Part shown: positions 37,395 to 46,494 of the stretch, one piece after another | Layout of the letters: every line of letters begins with the position of its first letter | How positions within the stretch are numbered: position 1 is the first letter of the stretch | Origin: Propionispora vibrioides | GTDB taxonomy: Bacteria > Bacillota > Negativicutes > Propionisporales > Propionisporaceae | DNA: 64,000 nucleotides | Direction: 5' to 3' | NCBI RefSeq assembly: GCF_900110485.1 | Contig: NZ_FODY01000007.1 | Span: forward strand, 62,001 to 126,000 | Program-made: the position numbers and the translations under genes | Notes under the pieces: generated by a model | What the model was told of the DNA's origin: nothing | The model's input: only the letters and a program-made list of their open reading frames with translations | Database searches by the model: none

Positions 37395-37396
37395 TG

Positions 37397-37535
37397 GAGT
37401 ATGGCACCGAGAATTTTTTTCAGCAGGCAAGGCGGAGGAAGCGCACATATCGCACATATGTAAGCCGACGACAACGAAGTCTGCTGGAAAAAAGGCCGGT
37501 GATATACGGTCTTTCGCCGGAGGAAACCCTAGGAT
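37397..37535 (+). repeat. Family C repeat, copy C6
   Basis: Arms GTATGGCACCGAGAATTTTT and the complement GTATATCACCGGCCTTTTTT flank the core GCAAGGCGGAGGAAGCGCAC, CATATGTAAGCC and GACGACAACGAAG. The outer borders are less clear. It lies between the cyclophilin stop and the EamA start. Confidence 0.75.
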
Positions 37536-37549
37536 AGGAATGTTCCATT

Positions 37550-38440
37550 ATGAAAAGAACCAAAGCCAACCTGCTGCTGCTCTTAACCTCCGCCATTTGG
37601 GGCTTTGCTTTTGTGGCCCAGCAAGTGGGCATGGACCACATTGGTCCCTTTACTTTTACCGCCGTACGGTTTGCGTTGGGCAGCGCCTCACTCATTCCGC
37701 TGATTCTCTATTTTAAGAAAACCGAAAAGCCCGCACCGGCGGCCACTGCCAATACCACCTATGTCGGTCTGGCAGCCGGCTGCATCCTGTTCTGCGGCGC
37801 TTCGCTGCAGCAGGTGGGCCTGCTGTACACCACGGCAGGCAAGGCCGCCTTCATCACCGGCCTTTATACCGTACTGGTGCCAATTGCCGGCATCTTTTTA
37901 AAGCAACGTACCAGCCTCATTACCTGGCTCAGTTCGCTGCTGGCCGTCACCGGGCTGTTTTTCCTGTGTGTTAAGGAAAATCTCACGCTGTCTTACGGTG
38001 ACCTGCTGGAGCTGGTCGGGGCTTTCTTCTGGACGGCTCACATTATCCTGATCGATCACTTCTCCCATAAGGTGGACAGTCTCAAGCTGGCTTCGGTTCA
38101 GTTCGCCACCTGTTCGGTTTTAAGCCTGACCGCCGCCCTGGCTTTAGAGACCATCACGCTTGACGGCATCCGGCTGGCCGGCATTCCCATCCTGTACGGT
38201 GGTCTGGCCTCGGTGGGCATTGCTTACACCCTGCAGATCATCGGCCAGAAATATGCCTCGCCAACCCACGCTTCCATCATTCTCAGCCTGGAAACGGTGT
38301 TTGCCGCCATCGGCGGTTATCTGTTTCTCCAGGAAATCCTGGGTGTACGGGAACTTTGGGGCTGCCTCTTAATGCTGAGCGGTATGCTGCTCTCGCAGCT
38401 AAAAGGAACAGCCCCTCACGACAACAAGACGGCTGCCTGA
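37550..38440 (+). CDS. EamA/DMT-family transporter
   Basis: A 296-residue membrane protein with two EamA repeats of five spans each. The first holds LLLLLTSAIWGFAFVAQQVG and FTFTAVRFALGSASLIPL, the second GDLLELVGAFFWTAHIILID and THASIILSLETVFAAIGGYL. Such exporters move metabolites or amino acids out of the cell; no substrate can be inferred. The ribosome site AGGAATG is weak and lies right after repeat C6. It has its own terminator. Confidence 0.88.
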   Translation: MKRTKANLLLLLTSAIWGFAFVAQQVGMDHIGPFTFTAVRFALGSASLIPLILYFKKTEKPAPAATANTTYVGLAAGCILFCGASLQQVGLLYTTAGKAAFITGLYTVLVPIAGIFLKQRTSLITWLSSLLAVTGLFFLCVKENLTLSYGDLLELVGAFFWTAHIILIDHFSHKVDSLKLASVQFATCSVLSLTAALALETITLDGIRLAGIPILYGGLASVGIAYTLQIIGQKYASPTHASIILSLETVFAAIGGYLFLQEILGVRELWGCLLMLSGMLLSQLKGTAPHDNKTAA

Positions 38441-38454
38441 CAGGCCACGCTGAA

Positions 38455-38496
38455 GAGGCCGTTGCGCTAAGAAAGCGCAACGGCCTTATTTTTTTT
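38455..38496 (+). terminator. Terminator after the EamA gene
   Basis: AAGGCCGTTGCGC-like stem (AGGCCGTTGCGC with GCGCAACGGCCT) followed by TATTTTTTTT. Confidence 0.92.
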
Positions 38497-38538
38497 GGTT
38501 CCGGTTTGGCCTTTTCCGGAAAAATACATTCCGCAGGA

Positions 38539-38638
38539 TGAAAAATTGCCAGCTTACGTTAAGAAATCCGCCTGTGCCCTTTGGGTAGTTGTTTGAGCGA
38601 AGCGAGTTTACGGATTTTAGTAAGCTGGCAATTTTTCA
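38539..38638. repeat. Family D inverted-repeat element
   Basis: A 100 bp element with perfect 19-bp ends TGAAAAATTGCCAGCTTAC and its complement. The inside has GTTTGAGCGAAGCGAGTTT. Its ends and core differ from families A to C, and this is the only copy seen here. Confidence 0.8.
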
Positions 38639-38640
38639 CA

Positions 38641-38793
38641 TGATCAGAAAGCATAGACTTTCTGATCATAAGTAAGAACGACTAAGGCTTCTGTCTTCGT
38701 CCTTAGGGACTCGACACAAGCCAAGTCTTTTCTTAAGTATTTTGGAGGACAGGCCTAGCCTTTTGGGTCCCTTTGTGGCAATGACAAAGGGAC
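38641..38793. repeat. Two hairpins downstream of uup
   Basis: TGATCAGAAAG-CATAGA-CTTTCTGATCA (38641-38668) and GTCCCTTTGT-GGCAATG-ACAAAGGGAC (38767-38793) are perfect stems. Neither has a clear T-run. The rest of 38500-38860 shows no gene. Confidence 0.6.
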
Positions 38794-38859
38794 AACAAGC
38801 TTTTTCTCCACACATACGGACTGTTTAAATAAACAAAATTATTTTGCGACAGCAGCCTA

Positions 38860-40758
38860 TTACTTTTTCTGAACCGCTTCCGCCAGTTCATTTAAATAGG
38901 TCCACCGATCCAAGAGTTCGCTTAAGCGGGCATTGGTCTGCTCCTGCAACGCCACCAACTCCTGCAGGCGGGTGAAATCACTGCCACCGACGGCTATCTG
39001 CCCGTTGATGAGCGCCAACTCCGCCTCCACGCCGGCAATGACCGTTTCAATCTCCTCATACTCCCGCTGCTCCTTAAAGGACAGCTTGCGGGGCCGTACA
39101 CTGTCCTTCACCGCAGCGGCCGGCTCCGGCACTGGCGGCTTGTTCTTGGGTATTTCCTCCTGTTCGCGGGCCGCTGCGGCATAATCACTGTAACCGCCGA
39201 TATAGGGTTTGATGCGGCCTTCTCCCTCGAAAGCGAAGATTTTATCCGTCACCCGGTCCAGAAAATACCGGTCATGAGATACGGTGATCACAGCACCGGG
39301 AAAATCATCCAGGTAATCTTCCAGGACGGTCAGCGTCTGAATATCCAGATCGTTGGTCGGTTCATCAAGCAAGAGGACATTGGGCGCTTCCATCAGCACC
39401 CGCAGCAGGTAGAGACGCCGCCGTTCACCGCCGGACAACCGGCCGACAGGCAGCCACTGCAGGGCCGGTGGGAATAAAAACCGCTCCAGCATCTGGGCTG
39501 CCGTAATGTGGCCGCCGTCGGCTGTCGGCAGAATATGCCCGGCTTCCTTGATGTAGTCAATCACCCGCAGGTTTTCATCCATCTCCCGGCCTTCCTGCGA
39601 AAAATAGCCGATTTTAACGGTTTGACCGATGTCCACACTGCCGGCGTCAGGCAGCAATTGGCCGGCAATGATATTGAGCAGGGTGCTCTTGCCGCTGCCG
39701 TTAGGCCCGACAATCCCCACCCGGTCCTGTTTCAGGACAATGTAACTGAAATCCCTGATACACGTGCGCCCGTCAAAGCCTTTGGTTACTTCCTGCAGCT
39801 CAATAATCTTCCGCCCCAGCCGGCTGGATACGGCGCTGATTTCCAGCTTGCCGGCAGCCTCGTCCGGTTTGTCGTTCTGCAGGGTTTCAAACCGTTCAAT
39901 CCGGGCCTTCTGCTTGGTACTGCGCGCCCTGGCGCCCCGGCTGATCCAGGCCAGTTCCTGCCGGAGCAGGTTCTGCCGTTTCCGTTCGGACGCTTCGGCC
40001 AGTTCCTCCCGTTCGGCTTTCTTCTCTAAAAACAGGCTGTAATTGCCGCTATAGCTGTACAGCCGTCCTTTATCCAGTTCAATAATCCGATTAGCCACAC
40101 GGTCAAGAAAATACCGGTCATGAGTGACCATGATCAGTGCACCTTTGCGCTTTTGCAGATACTCCTCCAGCCAGGACACTGTCGCGTTGTCGATATGGTT
40201 GGTCGGCTCATCCAGGATGAGCACATCGGCTGGTGTGATCAGCGCCCCGGCCAGGGCAATCCGTTTGCGCTGGCCACCGGACAGCGTACTGACGAGACCG
40301 GTAAACTCCTGGATACCCAGCTTGGTTAAAATACTCTTGGCTTCGCTTTCCAGTTGCCACGCATGGTGAGCGTCCATTTGCTGCGACAGGGCAATCAGCC
40401 GCTGGGCGGCCGCGGCATCGCCCGGCCGCTCCTGACTGGCCAGCAGCGCCGCTTCATACTCCCGCAGCAGCCGCATAACCGGTGAATCGCCCTTAAACAC
40501 CTGCTCCAGAACGGTGGCTGTTTCATCAAAGTCAGGGTTTTGCGGCAAGTATTCCAAATGGATGCCGCCGCCCCTGACAATCCGGCCGCTGTCAGCCTGT
40601 TCCCGTCCGGCGATAGTTTTTAAGAAGGTGGATTTCCCCGTGCCATTAACACCGATCAGCCCGATCTTATCGCCCTCATCCACACCAAAGGTAACCTGTT
40701 CAAACAGCATTCTCACGCCATAGCTTTTCGCCAATTCTTCGACTGATAAAAGATTCAT
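38860..40758 (-). CDS. uup: ABC-F ATPase, Uup type
   Basis: A 632-residue cytosolic protein with two ABC ATPase domains and no membrane part. Walker A sites are GVNGTGKST (about 36-44) and GPNGSGKST; signatures are LSGGQRKRIALAGAL and LSGGERRRLYLLRVL; Walker B segments are LILDEPTNHIDN and LLLDEPTNDLDI. The C-terminal helical domain (about 555-632, LSFKEQREYEEIETVIAGVE) is typical of Uup. ABC-F proteins act on the ribosome or on branched DNA intermediates. The YaiI and topB genes precede it closely, forming a topB-yaiI-uup operon. Confidence 0.93.
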   Translation of the reverse strand: MNLLSVEELAKSYGVRMLFEQVTFGVDEGDKIGLIGVNGTGKSTFLKTIAGREQADSGRIVRGGGIHLEYLPQNPDFDETATVLEQVFKGDSPVMRLLREYEAALLASQERPGDAAAAQRLIALSQQMDAHHAWQLESEAKSILTKLGIQEFTGLVSTLSGGQRKRIALAGALITPADVLILDEPTNHIDNATVSWLEEYLQKRKGALIMVTHDRYFLDRVANRIIELDKGRLYSYSGNYSLFLEKKAEREELAEASERKRQNLLRQELAWISRGARARSTKQKARIERFETLQNDKPDEAAGKLEISAVSSRLGRKIIELQEVTKGFDGRTCIRDFSYIVLKQDRVGIVGPNGSGKSTLLNIIAGQLLPDAGSVDIGQTVKIGYFSQEGREMDENLRVIDYIKEAGHILPTADGGHITAAQMLERFLFPPALQWLPVGRLSGGERRRLYLLRVLMEAPNVLLLDEPTNDLDIQTLTVLEDYLDDFPGAVITVSHDRYFLDRVTDKIFAFEGEGRIKPYIGGYSDYAAAAREQEEIPKNKPPVPEPAAAVKDSVRPRKLSFKEQREYEEIETVIAGVEAELALINGQIAVGGSDFTRLQELVALQEQTNARLSELLDRWTYLNELAEAVQKK

Positions 40759-40763
40759 CGTTT

Positions 40764-41207
40764 CTACCCTTTTCCTTTTCTTTGCAAAATCCGCTCCAGG
40801 GTGGCGGCAAATGCCCGGTCATCCTCACCGGTACGCGGCCGGGGGCCTTTGGTCCGGCCGCCGCCGCGGCGAAACCGGGCCTTCATTTCCCGTTCCTCCA
40901 GCAAAAAATCCATCGTTTCCGGCAGATATTCACGGCCTGACGGACTAAAGCAGTAAGCCTGTTTCCCTAAAATCATCGCGGCCAGTCCCCAGTCCTGAGT
41001 GATCACCACATCGCCGGCACCGGTCAGGTTGACGATCTTTACATCAGCCTCCTGTGCCGCATTGCCGACCACAATATGGTGATCGGAAACAATCTGATGG
41101 TTAAAACTGGCCACCGTCCAGACTGGGCACTGGTATTGCCGGCCCAGGTCCAGACAGCATTGCAGCGCGGCTTTGGGGCAGGCGTCGGCGTCAATGATAA
41201 GCTTCAT
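40764..41207 (-). CDS. YaiI/YqxD (UPF0178, DUF188) family protein
   Basis: A 147-residue protein of the DUF188 family with a PIN-like fold. The acidic N-terminal motif [11 protein letters not shown], the segment [15 protein letters not shown]-type (here [14 protein letters not shown]) and the basic tail [19 protein letters not shown] are the family marks. Acidic residues Asp5, Asp7 and Asp71-region suggest metal binding, but no activity is established for the family. It overlaps the topB stop by four bases (ATGA) and ends five bases before uup, so the three are one unit. Confidence 0.9.
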   Translation of the reverse strand: MKLIIDADACPKAALQCCLDLGRQYQCPVWTVASFNHQIVSDHHIVVGNAAQEADVKIVNLTGAGDVVITQDWGLAAMILGKQAYCFSPSGREYLPETMDFLLEEREMKARFRRGGGRTKGPRPRTGEDDRAFAATLERILQRKGKG

Positions 41208-43351
41208 GATGCCCCTCCCCGCTGCGCCGGGACAGGCGGCAAAGCCGGCGCACCGGCCTGGTCGTTAAAAGTCGCCCGGCAGGTCGGAAAGGCCGTACAA
41301 CCCCAAAAAGGTCCGTTCCGGCCGTTCTTAAGCTGCAAGGCTCCCTGCTGACAGCGCGGACAGCGGTATTTGGGCAGCTGCGGCACCCCATCCAGATCAT
41401 CACAGGAAGCCTTGCACACCGGATAGCGCGAACAGCCCCAGAACTTACCGTTGCGGCCTTGCCTGAGCTGCAGCGCCCCCTTGCCGCACTGGGGACAGGG
41501 ATGCTCCCCTTGCACAGGCAGCGAAGCGGCCAGCGCCGTCCGGCAAATTTCTCGGGTAAAGTCGATTTGCTGACGGATAAACTCCTCCAGGCTGGCCTCG
41601 CCGTCGGTCATCAATTGCAGCTGGCTTTCCCAGTGGGCCGTCGAATCAGGGTAGGTCAAGGTATCGGGCAACGCGTCAATCAAAAGATAGGCAGGCTCGG
41701 TAGGCACCAGATACTTCTTGCGGCCTTCCTCCCGGATAAAGCCGCGCTGCACCAGTTCCTTGATCATCGTGGCCCGGGTCGCCTCGGTGCCAATGCCGCT
41801 GACATCTTTGAGCTGCTTTTTCAGGTCCGGGTTCTTGACGTATTTATGAATTTCCTTCATGGCTGCCAGCAGCGTAGCCGCCGTAAACCGCAGCGGCGGC
41901 CGGGTGGTTTTCTTATCAGCCGTTACCTTGAGACAGGTGGCGGCATCACCCTCCGTCATTGCCGGCAGAATGCCTTCTTCCTCGTCCTTCTTATCATCCG
42001 GCTCAGCGGCATACAGCTCCTTCCAGCCAAGCTCGCGGACAACGCGGCCGCCGGCCGTGAAGATCTCCTGCTCATGGACCACATCCACCTTGGTCTGACT
42101 GTAGGTATGGATAGGATAAAACTGGGCCACATAGGCCTGGGCAACCAAAAAGTAAATATGTTTTTCCATCTCGCTCAGTTTAGCGAACGAACAGCGTTCC
42201 ACCGTAGGAATAATGGCATGGTGGGCGGTGATTTTTTTATCGTTCCAGGCCCGGCTCGTGATGGAGTGGTCGGCCTTTGCCGACCACGCCGCCAGTTCGT
42301 CCTGCTCCAGCGCCGCCAGGTTAGCCAGAATGGCCGCTGCATCGTCCCGCTGGGATTCGGGTAAATAGTCACAGTCCGAACGGGGATAACTTGTCAGTTT
42401 TTTCTCATACAGCTTCTGTGCCGTATCCAGCACATGCTGCGGATTGTAACCGTAGCGCTTGCCTGCCAGCACCTGGAGGGCCGACAGCGATAGCGGCAGC
42501 CGCTGGGGCTCCCGTTTATCCGTCGTCTCGCAGGTGGCAATGACCGCCGTGGCCTGGCTGTCCTTCAGACGTGCCAGCAGCTCTTCCATAACGGCCTTGT
42601 CGGCCAGACGCCCTTCGCTGTCCAGTCCGGCCTGTCCCTCCCGCGGTTTCCAATAGGCGGTAAAGTTGCCGTTAGCATGGGCAAAATCAGCCTTCACCGT
42701 AAAATAGTTCTCCTGCTTAAAATCGGCGATTTCCCGTTCCCGGCGCACCACCAGGGCCAGCGTCGGGGTTTTCACCCGGCCGACCGGCAGCGTGATGCGG
42801 TGACCGGCCTGCTGGGCGGCCAGCGTATAAGCCCGTGACACATTCATACCAATCAGCCAGTCGGCTCGTGAACGGGCCAGGGCCGACTGTTTCAGATTAA
42901 AAAAGTCCTGATTTTCCCGCAAATGCCCGATGGCCTGGCGGATGCTTTTTTCATCCAGGGCCTGCAGTAAAATCCTTTTAACCGGCTTGCGGTTATCCAC
43001 ATAGTCCAGCACCTCGTCAATTAGGAGCTGCCCCTCCCTGTCGGGGTCACCGGCATGAACAATCTCGGCAGCTTCGTCAATCAGCCGCCGGACAATCTCA
43101 AATTGTTTTTTTGACGATTCGGCAATAATCAGCTTCCATTCGTCCGGGATGATCGGCAAATCCTCCATCCGCCATTTTTCATATTTGGCATCGTACTCAT
43201 CGGGTTCCGCCTGCCGCAGGATGTGGCCAAAACCCCAGGTTACCACACCGTCGCCGGTTACGATATAACCGTCCCGGCGACTCAACGGCCCTGGCAGGCA
43301 TTTGGCAATCTCCGCTCCCATACTGGGCTTTTCGGCAATATATAACTTCAT
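41204..43351 (-). CDS. topB: DNA topoisomerase III
   Basis: A 715-residue type IA topoisomerase that relaxes and decatenates DNA. The Toprim domain starts [20 protein letters not shown] and has [13 protein letters not shown] near residue 105. The active-site Tyr is in [14 protein letters not shown] near 320. Two C-terminal C4 zinc ribbons are visible: [17 protein letters not shown] and [17 protein letters not shown], each completed by WGC and a final Cys. The start has AAGGAG upstream; 28 extra in-frame codons before it lack a ribosome site. Length and domain order fit TopB rather than TopA. Confidence 0.95.
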   Translation of the reverse strand: MKLYIAEKPSMGAEIAKCLPGPLSRRDGYIVTGDGVVTWGFGHILRQAEPDEYDAKYEKWRMEDLPIIPDEWKLIIAESSKKQFEIVRRLIDEAAEIVHAGDPDREGQLLIDEVLDYVDNRKPVKRILLQALDEKSIRQAIGHLRENQDFFNLKQSALARSRADWLIGMNVSRAYTLAAQQAGHRITLPVGRVKTPTLALVVRREREIADFKQENYFTVKADFAHANGNFTAYWKPREGQAGLDSEGRLADKAVMEELLARLKDSQATAVIATCETTDKREPQRLPLSLSALQVLAGKRYGYNPQHVLDTAQKLYEKKLTSYPRSDCDYLPESQRDDAAAILANLAALEQDELAAWSAKADHSITSRAWNDKKITAHHAIIPTVERCSFAKLSEMEKHIYFLVAQAYVAQFYPIHTYSQTKVDVVHEQEIFTAGGRVVRELGWKELYAAEPDDKKDEEEGILPAMTEGDAATCLKVTADKKTTRPPLRFTAATLLAAMKEIHKYVKNPDLKKQLKDVSGIGTEATRATMIKELVQRGFIREEGRKKYLVPTEPAYLLIDALPDTLTYPDSTAHWESQLQLMTDGEASLEEFIRQQIDFTREICRTALAASLPVQGEHPCPQCGKGALQLRQGRNGKFWGCSRYPVCKASCDDLDGVPQLPKYRCPRCQQGALQLKNGRNGPFWGCTAFPTCRATFNDQAGAPALPPVPAQRGGAS

Positions 43352-43409
43352 ACTGTCTCCTTTTTTCCATTCCGGCGGCCTGCCGCCCGAACGGCCTGTT
43401 ACGCGGACC

Positions 43410-43510
43410 CAGTACCGTGCAACCACTAATCCCATACTATTCTGGCGGAATATTTCTGCCTATGTATGGTTTTAGAGGTTACGCGATACCAGCCGCTCCT
43501 GAACCACGGC
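43410..43510. repeat. Relic family C end
   Basis: AGTACCGTGCAACCACTAAT followed by CCC and TGGCGGAATATTTCTGCC resembles one arm of C5/C8. No matching opposite arm or core is seen, so this is a truncated remnant at best. Confidence 0.4.
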
Positions 43511-43537
43511 TGTATTCATGTCACAGCAGCAATTCCA

Positions 43538-44089
43538 CTAAAATTCTCTGACCTTAACCTGCAATAGTTCGGCCAGGTGCAAGAAATCCTGCGCCGCCGT
43601 TTCCTGTCCGGCCCGCAAGGCCAGCACGGCGCAGGTCCGCGCATCGTGCAGGGCATTATGATGCTCAAAGTCAATGGAAAACCGGCTGGCCAGCGTGGAC
43701 AGTTTATAATTATCCAGTCCTGCCCAGGCCTTTTGGGCGATCTCCACGGTACAGGCATACCGAAAGGACGGCTTGGGCAGCTTGTACACCGCCAGTATAC
43801 TGCGCAGCACCCCTATGTCAAAGGCGGCATTATGGGCGATGACAATTTTATTATCCAAATGAGGTCTGATCCGGTCCCATAGCTCGGCAAAGGTGGCTTT
43901 ATCGGCCACATCAGCCGCCGTAATACCGTGAATCCGGGTATTCCAATAGTCAAATCTAAGCTCCGGCGGCCGGATCAGCGAATAGGCCGACCGGACAATC
44001 CGCCCCTCTTCCACCGTGACGGCTGCCATACTGCAGACGCTGGAACGGCTGCGGTTAGCAGTTTCAAAGTCAATGGCTACATAGTTCAT
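43538..44089 (-). CDS. DEDDh 3'-5' exonuclease (DNA polymerase III epsilon-like)
   Basis: A 183-residue exonuclease. Exo I motif is AIDFETANRS with Asp6 and Glu8, Exo II is IAHNAAFDIGVL, and Exo III is HHNALHDARTCAVL with the DEDDh histidine. Stand-alone forms trim single strands in repair rather than proofread. The start at MNYVAIDFET is the family start, though its ribosome site (GGTG) is weak; an upstream extension of 36 codons is unlike the family. A composite of repeats lies upstream. Confidence 0.88.
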   Translation of the reverse strand: MNYVAIDFETANRSRSSVCSMAAVTVEEGRIVRSAYSLIRPPELRFDYWNTRIHGITAADVADKATFAELWDRIRPHLDNKIVIAHNAAFDIGVLRSILAVYKLPKPSFRYACTVEIAQKAWAGLDNYKLSTLASRFSIDFEHHNALHDARTCAVLALRAGQETAAQDFLHLAELLQVKVREF

Positions 44090-44235
44090 ACTATTACACA
44101 CCGGTACCTTGTCCTGGTTAAAGGTCCAGGTTAGCTTACTGTACCGCCAACTCCTATATAAAAATGATTCTTTATATATTCGCTTTTTGGGAGCCACATC
44201 CTGCTAAGCGTCCCTGACGCTCATTCGGGCCTCAG

Positions 44236-44557
44236 GGAACCGCTGATTTAATGAGCCTGCCAGCCTGGTGAGAGATTTTTTCGGCTGGCAAGGAAGTAAA
44301 CCGCAGGAATAGCGGCCCCTATTTCAAGGTTTTGCTGACGTAGCCAGCCGGAAAAAGATCCGTTAGTGGTTCACCAACTTTGAAAGTGCAAATTAATTTA
44401 CGGGAATTTTTTCGTAAGGCAAGGCGGAGGAGACGCACCTATCGAACATAGGTAAGTCGACGACAACGAAGGCTTGCGAAAAATAGGCCGTCAGTATTCA
44501 CAGGTTTAGGGTTGATGAGGTACTAGACTGCGCGGTGTGAATAAATCAGGGGTTCCT
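44236..44557 (+). repeat. Family A repeat A4, split by an inserted family C element
   Basis: The left part (44236-44363) matches A2 and A3 from GGAACCGCTGATTTAATGAG through GCAGGAATAGCGGCCCCTAT to GGAAAAAGATCCGT. The right end resumes at 44526 with GACTGCGCGGTGTGAATAAA and ends GGGGTTCC. Between them lies C3. Its right end forms the final codons of the crp-type gene. Confidence 0.9.
44364..44525 (+). repeat. Family C repeat C3, nested inside A4
   Basis: Starts TAGTGGTTCACCAACTTTGA and ends GGGTTGATGAGGTACTA. The core has GGCAAGGCGGAGGAGACGCA and CGACGACAACGAAGG. The two ends belong to different subtypes (like C4 and C5). Both borders show TA, as expected for a TA target duplication. Confidence 0.9.
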
Positions 44558-45229
44558 TAAGCCGGCCAGATTCTTAAGCTTGACCGAGGAACGGTAAAAC
44601 TCCAGCAGCCCCTCGTCGCGCATGCGGCCCAATTCACGGGACAGGGCGGTACGGGACACCTGAAGGAAATCAGCCAGTTCGCCTCGGTTATGGGGCAGCG
44701 TAAAGGATAGTTTGCCGCTATGGCGCTGCTGCTCCAGAAGATAGGCCGTCAGCCTGGCTCGCAGGCTTCTCATGGACAAATACTCAACCTTACGGTGCAA
44801 CAGCAACGCCCGCTCCGAAATAATCAGCAACAGGTTTTGCAAAAGCTGCGTGCCGGCCCGGTCATCGACCGCACAGCCCTGTAACAGCCGTTCCGGCGGC
44901 AAAAAGGCGACGGCACAGTCGCTCTGCGCCACCACGGTTGCCGGCCAGCGCCGCTCCCGGGAAAAGGCCGCCATTTCGCCAAACAAATCTCCCGCCGACA
45001 GCGCCGCCATGATCACCCGGTCCCCGGCCACCGTTTCTTTAAGCACCTGGGCCTGCCCGGTTATCAATACACCGATGCCTGCCATCGGCTCACCGGCTGC
45101 CGTCACATAGGCCCCCTTGGCATAGCTGAGGACCGCAGGCTGTAAAAAGGCCAGCATATCCGGCAGCGCCGCGGCGGGCACAGCACGAAACAGCGCCGAA
45201 CCGGCCAATACTTCCCAACGCTTATCCAT
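44546..45229 (-). CDS. Crp/Fnr-family transcriptional regulator
   Basis: A 227-residue regulator with a cyclic-nucleotide-type effector domain (about 10-125, GIGVLITGQAQVLKETVAGD and AGDLFGEMAAFSRERRWPAT) and a C-terminal winged helix (LPHNRGELADFLQVSRTALS with RELGRMRDEGLLEF). It lacks the N-terminal Cys cluster of Fnr. The ATG at 45229 has GAGGG seven bases upstream. The last residues, RNP and the TGA stop, are encoded by the end of repeat A4, so its original tail may have been replaced. It is divergent from a dicluster ferredoxin gene that it probably controls. Confidence 0.88.
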   Translation of the reverse strand: MDKRWEVLAGSALFRAVPAAALPDMLAFLQPAVLSYAKGAYVTAAGEPMAGIGVLITGQAQVLKETVAGDRVIMAALSAGDLFGEMAAFSRERRWPATVVAQSDCAVAFLPPERLLQGCAVDDRAGTQLLQNLLLIISERALLLHRKVEYLSMRSLRARLTAYLLEQQRHSGKLSFTLPHNRGELADFLQVSRTALSRELGRMRDEGLLEFYRSSVKLKNLAGLRNP

Positions 45230-45246
45230 TCTCATACCCTCATGTT

Positions 45247-45341
45247 GGTAGCCATGGCTACCGACTTTTTCTTTTTATTATATTACAATCAAGGTAATAA
45301 CGACAGTGGTGGTTTGTTTACCTGATCAATGAACCACTGTA
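45247..45341. promoter_or_regulatory. Palindromes between the crp-type and ferredoxin-type genes
   Basis: A perfect 16-base palindrome GGTAGCCATGGCTACC lies 18 bp ahead of the crp-type start. A second inverted repeat, ACAGTGGT and ACCACTGT 22 bases apart (45304-45341), lies before the ferredoxin-type ribosome site. Both are operator candidates. Confidence 0.5.
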
Positions 45342-45358
45342 TAACAGGAGGAATCATC

Positions 45359-46084
45359 ATGCTGCGAAAAATTATTCACATAGAAGAATCACGTTGTAAC
45401 GGCTGCGGCCTCTGCATTGACGCCTGCCATGAGGGAGCGCTGCGGCTGATTAACGGCAAAGCCCGTTTGATCTCCGACGCCTATTGCGACGGTCTGGGGG
45501 CCTGCCTGCCGGAATGCCCCACCGGGGCCATCCGTATCGAAGAACGGGAGTCTGTTCCCTTCGATGAAGAGCTGGTTAACAAACACTTGGCCGCCAAAAA
45601 CCACTCCTTGCCACCGGCTTCGGGCTGTCCCGGCAGCCGTTCCCGGCTGCTCCAGGCGGAATCTGCCGCCGGTCCGTCGCCGGCGGCCGGTCAGCCGGTT
45701 CCCTCGGCTTTGCGCCAGTGGCCCTGTCAGCTCCAGTTGATTTCCGTTCAGGCCCCCTACTTTACGGATGCCGACCTGCTCGTCGCCGCCGATTGTACCG
45801 CTTACGCCTACGCCAACCTGCATGCCGATTTTATGACCGGCAAGGTCACGCTGATCGGCTGTCCCAAACTGGATCACGCAGCCTACGCCGACAAGCTGAC
45901 CGCTATCTTACAGCTGCATTCGGTCCGCAGCCTGACCCTCCTGCGTATGGAGGTTCCCTGCTGCGGCGGTCTGGCCCAGGCCGCAGAAGAGGCGGTGGCA
46001 GCCTGCGGCAAAGCCATTCCGCTGCGCCTTGTGACCATCGGCATCGACGGTCATGTACTGGCCGACTCCGCTGCTACCATCTGA
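45359..46084 (+). CDS. Dicluster 4Fe-4S ferredoxin-type protein
   Basis: A 241-residue protein. Two 4Fe-4S motifs fill residues 10-60: CNGCGLCIDACHEGAL and YCDGLGACLPECPTGAI. A Pro/Ala-rich linker (about 90-120) leads to a C-terminal domain with further cysteines: ADCTAYAYANLHADF, LIGCPKLDHAAYADKL and MEVPCCGGLAQAAEEA. This domain order is known from ferredoxin-type proteins next to Crp regulators in anaerobes; the electron partner is unknown. AGGAGG precedes the start. It is divergent from the crp-type gene. Confidence 0.88.
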   Translation: MLRKIIHIEESRCNGCGLCIDACHEGALRLINGKARLISDAYCDGLGACLPECPTGAIRIEERESVPFDEELVNKHLAAKNHSLPPASGCPGSRSRLLQAESAAGPSPAAGQPVPSALRQWPCQLQLISVQAPYFTDADLLVAADCTAYAYANLHADFMTGKVTLIGCPKLDHAAYADKLTAILQLHSVRSLTLLRMEVPCCGGLAQAAEEAVAACGKAIPLRLVTIGIDGHVLADSAATI

Positions 46085-46112
46085 CCGGACAGGAGTCCCG
46101 TTTAAAAGCCTA

Positions 46113-46141
46113 TTGACAGGCAGCCGCTCATCCATTACACT
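46113..46141 (+). promoter_or_regulatory. Sigma-A promoter of the leuA T-box transcript
   Basis: TTGACA and TACACT are 17 bp apart, and the T-box begins a few bases downstream. Confidence 0.85.
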
Positions 46142-46147
46142 TAAGCC

Positions 46148-46413
46148 ATAGCAAGAATATACCATGGCGATGAACGGGAATAGTAGAAGTGTGAAAGGGT
46201 TTCAGAGAGCCGGAGGTTGGTGCGATCCGGTACATTTCAGACTTTGAACTCGCCTGTGAGCTGCAGCCCGATGACTAGGTAGGGTGTGCCGGAGTTCCAC
46301 CGTTACAGGGATAGATGGTGTTGGCCGTCGAACAAGCGGGTTCTTTATTGAACCAATTAGAGTGGTACCACGAGTTTACCCCCGTCTCTATCTATATAGA
46401 GACGGGGTTTTTT
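46148..46413 (+). promoter_or_regulatory. T-box leader, leucine-specific
   Basis: Stem I opens with GATGAACGGGAATAGTAGAA. The likely specifier is CTC (46249-46251, Leu) in the loop TTTGAACTCGCC. The T-box sequence TTAGAGTGGTACCACG lies at 46358-46373. The terminator is CCCGTCTCTAT-CTAT-ATAGAGACGGG with TTTTTT. Uncharged tRNA-Leu should stabilise the antiterminator and switch on leuA. Confidence 0.93.
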
Positions 46414-46494
46414 AGTTGTCCGCCGCCGGCAGCGGATAACGACAGTCCATACAGGAACCAAACAGGCTATTTAAAAAAGGGGGATATGAGAATT

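Noticed and set aside
43352-43435. N-terminal extension of topB from 43435
   Set aside because: The added 28 codons have no ribosome site and precede the canonical [10 protein letters not shown] start.
46315-46494. In-frame N-terminal extension of leuA by about 60 codons
   Set aside because: The extension runs through the T-box antiterminator and terminator, lacks a ribosome site, and does not resemble LeuA; the start at 46495 fits the family.
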